NCBI GenBank assembly: GCA_035519675.1
Contig: DATIWB010000109.1
Span: 175,336 to 239,335 of the forward strand
Source of the DNA: RPRB01 sp035519675
GTDB lineage: Bacteria > Myxococcota > Myxococcia > Myxococcales > Myxococcaceae
DNA: 64,000 nucleotides
Direction: 5' to 3'
The notes beneath the pieces were generated by a model. That model ran no database searches, had not been told where the DNA came from, and saw nothing but the letters and a program-made list of their open reading frames with translations. This document shows positions 59,580 to 64,000 of this stretch, piece by piece. The translations under genes and the position numbers were made by a program. The number at the start of each line of letters is the position of its first letter. Within the stretch, counting starts at the first letter, position 1.

Positions 59580-61073
59580 GTGCGCATCAAGCAACGACCC
59601 GAGGACTTCAGCGTCCGGGAGTCCTACCGCTTCGACCCGGTCCCGGACGGGCGGTACCGGGTCTACCTCATGGACAAGCAGAAGCTGTCCACCTTCGAGG
59701 CGGTGGAGCGCATCCGGAGCCGGTTCGGGCTCCGCCCCGGCGCGATCAGCTTCTGCGGCCTGAAGGACAAGCAGGGGCGGACCGAGCAGCTCATCGCAGT
59801 GGACGGCGCCGAGGTGGACTTCCAGGAGCCCGACCTACGGCTCAAGCCGCTGGGGCGTACAGGTCGGCCTCTGTCGGCGGAGAACACCACCTCCAACCGG
59901 TTCAGTGTCACGGTCCGGGCGCTGACCGACGAGGACCTGTCCGAGCTGCCCCGGGCCGCCGCCGAGGTGAACCGCCTCGGGGTGGTGAACTACTTCGACA
60001 GCCAGCGCTTCGGGTCCCTCAAGCACGGACAGGGCTACATCGCCAAGGACCTGATCCGCGGCGACTTCGAGGCCGCGCTGCGCAACTACCTGGCGAAGCC
60101 ATCGCCGCTCGACCGCTCCGACGACGCGAAGGTGAAGCAGTTCTGGCGGGCCAACTGGGGCGACTGGACGCGCCGGGTGCCGTACGAGGCCGCCCACCGG
60201 TACGACCGGGTCATCCGCTCGCTCCGGGAGAAGCCCGAGGACTACCTCCGGGCCTTCCTCCAGGTGGACGCCGCGTACCGGGCGTTGCTCCTCTTCACCT
60301 ACCAGAGCTGGCTCTGGAACGAGGGCGTGCGGCGGCTGCTGCAGATCGCGCTGCCCCGGACCGCGCTGTTTCCGCTGCGGTACCAGGCCGGGACGCTGCT
60401 CCTCCACCGGGACGCGGACCCCGAGACGCTGCGGTGGCTGCGGAACCTCACCTTCCCCCTGCTCGCCCCCGACACCCCCCTGGAGGAGCCGCGGGTCCGC
60501 GAGGCGGTGGAGTGGGTGCTCGGCAAGGAGAAGCTCCGGCTCGATCAGCTCCGCATCGTGGGGGCCGAGCGGCTGCTGTACTTCAAGCACGAGGAACGGG
60601 CGGTCCTGGTGCAGCCGAGCAAGCTGGTGCTCGGCCGGACGCAGCCCGACGAGCTCAACCGGGGGTACGCCAAGCTCAACGTGGCGTTCACGCTCCCGCC
60701 GGGGAGCTACGCCACGCTGGTGGTGAAGCGGCTGTTCCACCGCACCGCCCGGGAGGACACGCCGGAGGAGATCCAGGCGACCGGGCGGCGCGGGGCCGAG
60801 GAGCCACGGCCGAGCGCTCCCGACCCGGGTGTCGGCCTCCATCGACCGGCCACGACGTCCCGCGTCGAAACCAGCAAGACGAGTTCTCTGAGACCCCGTT
60901 CGGGCCAGACGAGTTCCCAGACGAGTTCTCTGAGACCTCGCTCGGGCGGCCAGACGAGTTCTCTGAGACCTCGCTCGGGCGTGGTGGAGCCGGAGCGGAT
61001 GGGCTATCGGGCCCATGCAAAGGCCCGAAAAGAGGCGAAAGCCGAAGCTCGGGCACGTCAGAAGCTGCGGTAG
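59580..61073 (+). CDS. truD: tRNA pseudouridine synthase TruD with a long repeat-containing C-terminal tail
   Basis: 497 residues from the GTG at 59580. The catalytic region is ISFCGLKDKQGRTEQ with Asp63 as the nucleophile; other TruD motifs are NRFSVTVRAL, VNYFDSQRFG and LNRGYAKLNVAFTLPPGSY. TruD makes pseudouridine 13 in tRNA-Glu. The core ends at about residue 400; the rest is an extra tail with repeats of QTSSLRPRSGG (DNA repeat 60877-60981) and a basic Ala/Lys/Arg helix (AHAKARKEAKAEARARQKLR). The basic end could bind RNA. The tail is intact in frame with no sign of frameshift. Confidence 0.94.
   Translation: MRIKQRPEDFSVRESYRFDPVPDGRYRVYLMDKQKLSTFEAVERIRSRFGLRPGAISFCGLKDKQGRTEQLIAVDGAEVDFQEPDLRLKPLGRTGRPLSAENTTSNRFSVTVRALTDEDLSELPRAAAEVNRLGVVNYFDSQRFGSLKHGQGYIAKDLIRGDFEAALRNYLAKPSPLDRSDDAKVKQFWRANWGDWTRRVPYEAAHRYDRVIRSLREKPEDYLRAFLQVDAAYRALLLFTYQSWLWNEGVRRLLQIALPRTALFPLRYQAGTLLLHRDADPETLRWLRNLTFPLLAPDTPLEEPRVREAVEWVLGKEKLRLDQLRIVGAERLLYFKHEERAVLVQPSKLVLGRTQPDELNRGYAKLNVAFTLPPGSYATLVVKRLFHRTAREDTPEEIQATGRRGAEEPRPSAPDPGVGLHRPATTSRVETSKTSSLRPRSGQTSSQTSSLRPRSGGQTSSLRPRSGVVEPERMGYRAHAKARKEAKAEARARQKLR
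60877..60981 (+). repeat. 33-bp tandem repeat inside truD
   Basis: The unit CAGACGAGTTCTCTGAGACC plus CTCGCTCGGGCGG starts at 60918 and 60951, a 33-base period that keeps the frame. A first, less exact copy starts near 60877 (ends GTTCGGGC) and is separated by a partial copy (CAGACGAGTTCC at 60906). The repeats encode QTSSLRPRSGG. They are clearly less GC-rich than the flanking coding sequence, a sign of local slippage or late insertion. Copy number is expected to vary between strains. Confidence 0.8.
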
Positions 61074-61226
61074 AGTGCCCCACCTCCGGGACGGGGCCGC
61101 CCCCGGTCCGGACCATGCCGCCCAATCGTCATGGGCGGGGGCAATCGCCCAGGGAGTACGGGCGTATGGGTTGGCGTGACCACCCTGCTCTCCTCGTGGC
61201 TTCCCTCCCCGGCGGCGCTGGGGTCG

Positions 61227-61796
61227 ATGCTGGCCGAGCGGACCGAGACCGTGCCGTACCGCGCCGAGGTGCGCGCCGCGCGCCGCGGAGACCGGTCCGC
61301 CTTCGAGGCCCTCGTCCGGGGCGTCCAGCGCTCGGTCTACGGCCTCTGTCTGCGGCTGCTCCGGACGGAGGCCGAGGCCGCCGAGGTGGCGCAGGAGACC
61401 TTCCTCCGCGCCTACCAGCACCTCGGCCGGTACGACGACTCGAAGCCCTTCGACCTGTGGGTCCTGGCCATCGCCCGGAACCTCTGTCTCGACCTGCTCC
61501 GCCGCCGCTCCCGGGTCCACACCACGGACGTCGACGAGATGCACGAGGCGCTCCCCTCGGGCGAGAAGAGCCAGGAGGAGGGCGTCATCGCCGCCGAGGA
61601 GCACCGGAGCCTCGAGTCGGCGCTCGCCACCCTGGGAGCGGACGACCGCGAGGTCCTCGCGCTGTACTACGTGCAGAAGCGCACCACGAAGGAGATCGCC
61701 CAGGTGGTGGGCGTGGCCCCGGGCACCATCATGGCCCGCCTGTTCCGCGCGCGTGAGAAGCTGCGCCGGCAGATGAAGACGGAGGACGCCCAATGA
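61227..61796 (+). CDS. RNA polymerase ECF-type sigma factor
   Basis: 189 residues from the ATG at 61227. Region 2 is YRAEVRAARRGDRSAFEALV, RLLRTEAEAAEVAQETFLRA and FDLWVLAIARNLCLDLLRR; region 4 is LGADDREVLALYYVQKRTTK and GVAPGTIMARLFRAREKLRR. This is a two-domain ECF sigma factor. An ATG at 61131 and a GTG at 61176 are in the same frame, but they would add an untypical N-terminus; ATG 61227 gives the usual length. The stop overlaps the next gene's start (ATGA), a classical sigma/anti-sigma pair. Confidence 0.93.
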   Translation: MLAERTETVPYRAEVRAARRGDRSAFEALVRGVQRSVYGLCLRLLRTEAEAAEVAQETFLRAYQHLGRYDDSKPFDLWVLAIARNLCLDLLRRRSRVHTTDVDEMHEALPSGEKSQEEGVIAAEEHRSLESALATLGADDREVLALYYVQKRTTKEIAQVVGVAPGTIMARLFRAREKLRRQMKTEDAQ

Positions 61797-62296
61797 ACTC
61801 CTGCCCCGAGCTCGAGACCCTGATGGTCGCCGCGGCGGAGTACGACGCCGAGGCCCTCGCCCACCTCCGCAGCTGCCCGGACTGCGCCTTCCTCGCCGAG
61901 GAGCACCGGCAGCTGGAGAAGGACCTCGGCCGCCTGGTGGACCCCCTCCCCCCGCCGGACTTCGTGCAGTCGGTCATGGCCCGCGTGGCGCTCGAGCCGC
62001 TCCCGGCCCGGGTTGAGATGCGCACTGGCCTGTCCATCCTCGCGGTGACGCTGATGGGCGCCACCCTGGCCTTCGTCGCCGCCCACGGAAACCTCGGGCT
62101 GCTCGGCACCCGCGCCGCCTCGGCGGTGGTGGCGTGGCGGAACCTCTTCTTCGGCGCGTCCGAGGCGCTGGCGGCCATCTGGAGCACCGCCGCCTTGCCC
62201 ACGGTCGTCGCCATGGCCGGCCTGGTGATCCTCTCGTCCCTGGGCCTCCGCCGTCTTGCTGCCCACCGGGTCGTGGAGGCACAGGTCAGGCCGTGA
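61793..62296 (+). CDS. Zinc-finger anti-sigma factor, membrane-bound
   Basis: 167 residues. The N-terminal ASD-like zinc finger has HLRSCPDCAFL (HxxxCxxC) and binds the ECF sigma factor. It is followed by LPPPDFVQSVMARV and two transmembrane helices (GLSILAVTLMGATLAFVAA, TVVAMAGLVILSSLGLRRL). This is a standard zinc-binding membrane anti-sigma factor. It overlaps the sigma gene by four bases and the downstream membrane protein gene by four bases (GTGA), so all three are co-translated. It should hold the sigma factor at the membrane until an envelope signal arrives. Confidence 0.9.
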   Translation: MNSCPELETLMVAAAEYDAEALAHLRSCPDCAFLAEEHRQLEKDLGRLVDPLPPPDFVQSVMARVALEPLPARVEMRTGLSILAVTLMGATLAFVAAHGNLGLLGTRAASAVVAWRNLFFGASEALAAIWSTAALPTVVAMAGLVILSSLGLRRLAAHRVVEAQVRP

Positions 62297-63720
62297 CGCG
62301 CGTCGTTGCACTGCTCGCGGTCCTGGTGCCGCTCCTCGGACTGGCTGGAACCCCCTCGGACACCTCGAGCCGGGAACCGGCGGCCCGCATCACCCTCAAG
62401 ACCCACGGCACGCTGCGCGACGTCGCCGAGCGCATCGCCAGCGAGGGCAAGCTGAGCGTCGTGGTCCGGGGCGACCTGGACGAGGACGCCGAGGTCTTCT
62501 TCCAGAACGTTCCGGCCGACGAGGCGCTGGAGACCCTCGCCCGCGCCTATGGCCTCTCGCTGGAGCGGCGGGGGAAGATCTACACCCTGCGGCCCCACGA
62601 GCAGGGCTCGCCGCCGCCGAAGCTGGTGGCGCCGATTCCACCCGTTCCCCCGATGCCTCCGGTGGCGCCTCTGCCGCCCATGCCACGGATGGGTCATCCC
62701 GGGCACCCCTCGAGCGGCGACGACGAGGACGCCGAGAACGAGGCCGACTCCGATCAGGACCAGGACGAGGAGGAGGCGGAGAACGCCACCCCGCCTTCCG
62801 ACGACCTCCAGGACAAGCTCGGCCGGCTCAAGGACTTCCGCGATCTGAAGGACCTCAAGGACCTGAAGGACCTGAAGGACGTGCTCAAGTTCCACCACCG
62901 TGGCGGCGGCTCGGACCGCCAGACGGTCGGCACGGGCAACGTCACGGTCGAGGAGGACCAGGAGGTCGACGACGCCGTGGCCTACGGCGGCAGCCTGATC
63001 ATCAAGGGCCACGTCCGGAACGATGCCGTCGCCTTCGGGGGCAACGTGCAGCTCGGCCCCCACGCGGTGGTGGGGGGCGACGCGGTGGCCTTCGGCGGCA
63101 GCGTCGAGCGCGAGCAGGGGGCCAAGGTCCACGGCCAGACGCTGTCCTTCGGCGGCAAGTCCGGCGGCCTGGGGGCGATCGGCGCGACCGAGAAGAAGAC
63201 CCGCTCGTCCGACAAGCACTCGGGGTCGTCCATCTTCTGGCTGCTGATCCAGTTCGCGGTCTACTTTGCCCTGGGCTTCGTGTTCATCATGTTCGCCCCG
63301 CAGCCGATGAAGCAGCTCGAGTCGGAGATCCGTCGCGACCCGCTCCGCTGCGCGCTCACCGGCCTGCTTGGCGCGCTGGCCATCGCCGGTCTGGCGGTGC
63401 TGCTCACCATCATCGTCATCGGCATCCCCTTCACCCTGGTGCTGCTGGTGGTGACCGGAGTGGGCATCGCCATGGGTTTCTCGGCACTCGCCTCGGAGCT
63501 CGGGACACGGCTCCCGGTCCTCCGCGCGAACCGGAAGACCCAAGCCGCGGTGCTGGCGCTGGGCATCCTGGTCCTGCTCATCGTGCAGCTCATCCCGGTC
63601 CTCGGCCCGATGGCCCTGACCGCGGCGGGCTTCGTGGCCCTCGGGGCCATCATCCGGACGCGGTTCGGCACCCGGCCCCGCGAGTTCCCCGAGCCGGTCT
63701 CGGCGAGCGGCGGTTTCTAG
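62293..63720 (+). CDS. Membrane protein with STN-like domain, LKD repeats and bactofilin-like repeat domain
   Basis: 475 residues from the GTG at 62293. After a signal peptide (1-19) come an STN-like domain (about 32-100; HGTLRDVAERIASEGK), a Pro-rich stretch (107-135), an acidic stretch (141-165) and a run of KDL repeats (about 184-196). Then follow a beta-solenoid domain with DAVAYGGSLIIKG, NDAVAFGGNV and GDAVAFGGSV (213-290), and three or four transmembrane helices. The repeated DAVAxGG motif is typical of polymer-forming cytoskeletal/bactofilin-like (DUF583-related) repeats. It may be the envelope target or sensor of the sigma/anti-sigma pair. Confidence 0.72.
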   Translation: MTRVVALLAVLVPLLGLAGTPSDTSSREPAARITLKTHGTLRDVAERIASEGKLSVVVRGDLDEDAEVFFQNVPADEALETLARAYGLSLERRGKIYTLRPHEQGSPPPKLVAPIPPVPPMPPVAPLPPMPRMGHPGHPSSGDDEDAENEADSDQDQDEEEAENATPPSDDLQDKLGRLKDFRDLKDLKDLKDLKDVLKFHHRGGGSDRQTVGTGNVTVEEDQEVDDAVAYGGSLIIKGHVRNDAVAFGGNVQLGPHAVVGGDAVAFGGSVEREQGAKVHGQTLSFGGKSGGLGAIGATEKKTRSSDKHSGSSIFWLLIQFAVYFALGFVFIMFAPQPMKQLESEIRRDPLRCALTGLLGALAIAGLAVLLTIIVIGIPFTLVLLVVTGVGIAMGFSALASELGTRLPVLRANRKTQAAVLALGILVLLIVQLIPVLGPMALTAAGFVALGAIIRTRFGTRPREFPEPVSASGGF

Positions 63721-63838
63721 CCCGGACGGCCGGCGACCCTGGTGCCACGCGGGGAGTCACCGCCCACCCGTTCGGTCGGCGCCGTCCCGATGATCGGTCG
63801 TTGAAGGTGGCCGGGGGCGGCGCTAGAGGGCTGTCACC

Positions 63839-64000
63839 ATGTCCACTCTCGCCGCCTTTCCCCGTCTCGCCGAGGACATCCAGGCCTTCAACGCCCGCGG
63901 GCAGCTGGGGAAGGATCCCGTCGCCCAGTACTTCGCCGAGCGCCGCAAGGCCCACGGTCTCTTCACGAACCTCCTGACCGACAAGGAGCTCGAGCTCCTC
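63839..64000 (+). CDS. Start of a gene of unknown function (3' end outside window)
   Basis: Only the first 54 codons are visible. The ATG at 63839 opens a frame to the right edge, starting MSTLAAFPRLAEDIQAFNA. It is predicted helical with charged and hydrophobic residues alternating. I do not recognise the family from this part. A 118-base gap precedes it with no recognisable promoter. It is on the same strand as the ECF operon but the gap suggests a separate promoter. Confidence 0.7.
   Translation, partial: MSTLAAFPRLAEDIQAFNARGQLGKDPVAQYFAERRKAHGLFTNLLTDKELELL

Noticed and set aside
60688..61125. Antisense frame with PSEVSENSSG repeats over the truD tail
   Set aside because: The repeats arise from the 33-base tandem DNA repeat, which has a repeating product in any frame; the plus-strand truD frame is continuous with a catalytic core.
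61131..61226. N-terminal extension of the ECF sigma factor from the ATG at 61131
   Set aside because: It adds 32 untypical residues and has no Shine-Dalgarno; kept as an alternative in the feature note.
57896..61756. A 1286-codon plus-strand open frame
   Set aside because: It is antisense to the cyclase gene and out of frame with truD and the ECF gene; composition matches a GC-driven shadow.

Overview
This window is very GC-rich, densely coding, chromosomal DNA. The gene set suggests a myxobacterium or close relative (Myxococcota, formerly Deltaproteobacteria). The supporting evidence is many secreted lipoproteins, an AgmX/PglI-type TonB-C-like protein, large acyl-CoA catabolic operons, a FHA-GAF-nucleotide cyclase, a TPR/double cNMP-binding protein, the order der - yfgM-like - bamB, and ubiquitous GTG starts. 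The assignment to phylum is an inference. I saw no rRNA, tRNA, CRISPR array, transposase or phage gene.

Layout. 1-11 kb holds a D-lactate-dehydrogenase-type flavoprotein cut by the left edge, an HdeD-like membrane protein, three GT4-type glycosyltransferases, an orphan FixJ-like response regulator, a metallo-beta-lactamase-fold hydrolase and a SCO1-cytochrome c-YHS fusion. 10-18.7 kb is a minus-strand housekeeping run (meaB, rnc, two tandem cyclophilins, era, der, yfgM-like, bamB, a NUDIX gene and an RNase H-like gene). 18.7-31 kb is acyl-CoA metabolism: three acyl-CoA dehydrogenases, two crotonases, a 3-hydroxyacyl-CoA dehydrogenase and an acyl-CoA carboxylase beta subunit, next to meaB. This set would fit branched-chain amino acid or fatty acid breakdown feeding the propionyl-CoA/methylmalonyl-CoA route. 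A Tim44-like/zinc-ribbon/TerB-like membrane protein sits among them.

30-49 kb carries mrp, sppA, rtcA, a TPR/cNMP protein, a pseudouridine synthase with a very long Gly/Arg-rich repeat tail, scpA/scpB, trpS, a XerC/D recombinase, a YciO/Sua5-family gene, a KGG-repeat stress protein with a hairpin-rich leader, glnD and an amidase. 49-64 kb carries mutS, an AarF/UbiB kinase-like gene, an acyltransferase-like membrane protein, a secreted HExxH protein, a GIDE-like membrane protein, the FHA-GAF-cyclase, truD with an unusual repeat tail, and an ECF sigma/anti-sigma/polymer-like membrane protein operon. A gene of unknown function is cut by the right edge.

The most unusual non-coding feature is a gap-free 184-bp imperfect palindrome between the amidase gene and mutS (49014-49197), visibly AT-richer than its surroundings. 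It is either a miniature transposon-like element or a long-hairpin RNA. A second structured intergenic region (three consecutive hairpins, 44315-44420) lies upstream of the KGG-repeat gene. Most genes on the minus strand overlap by 1-14 bases or are spaced by a few bases, indicating long co-transcribed units.
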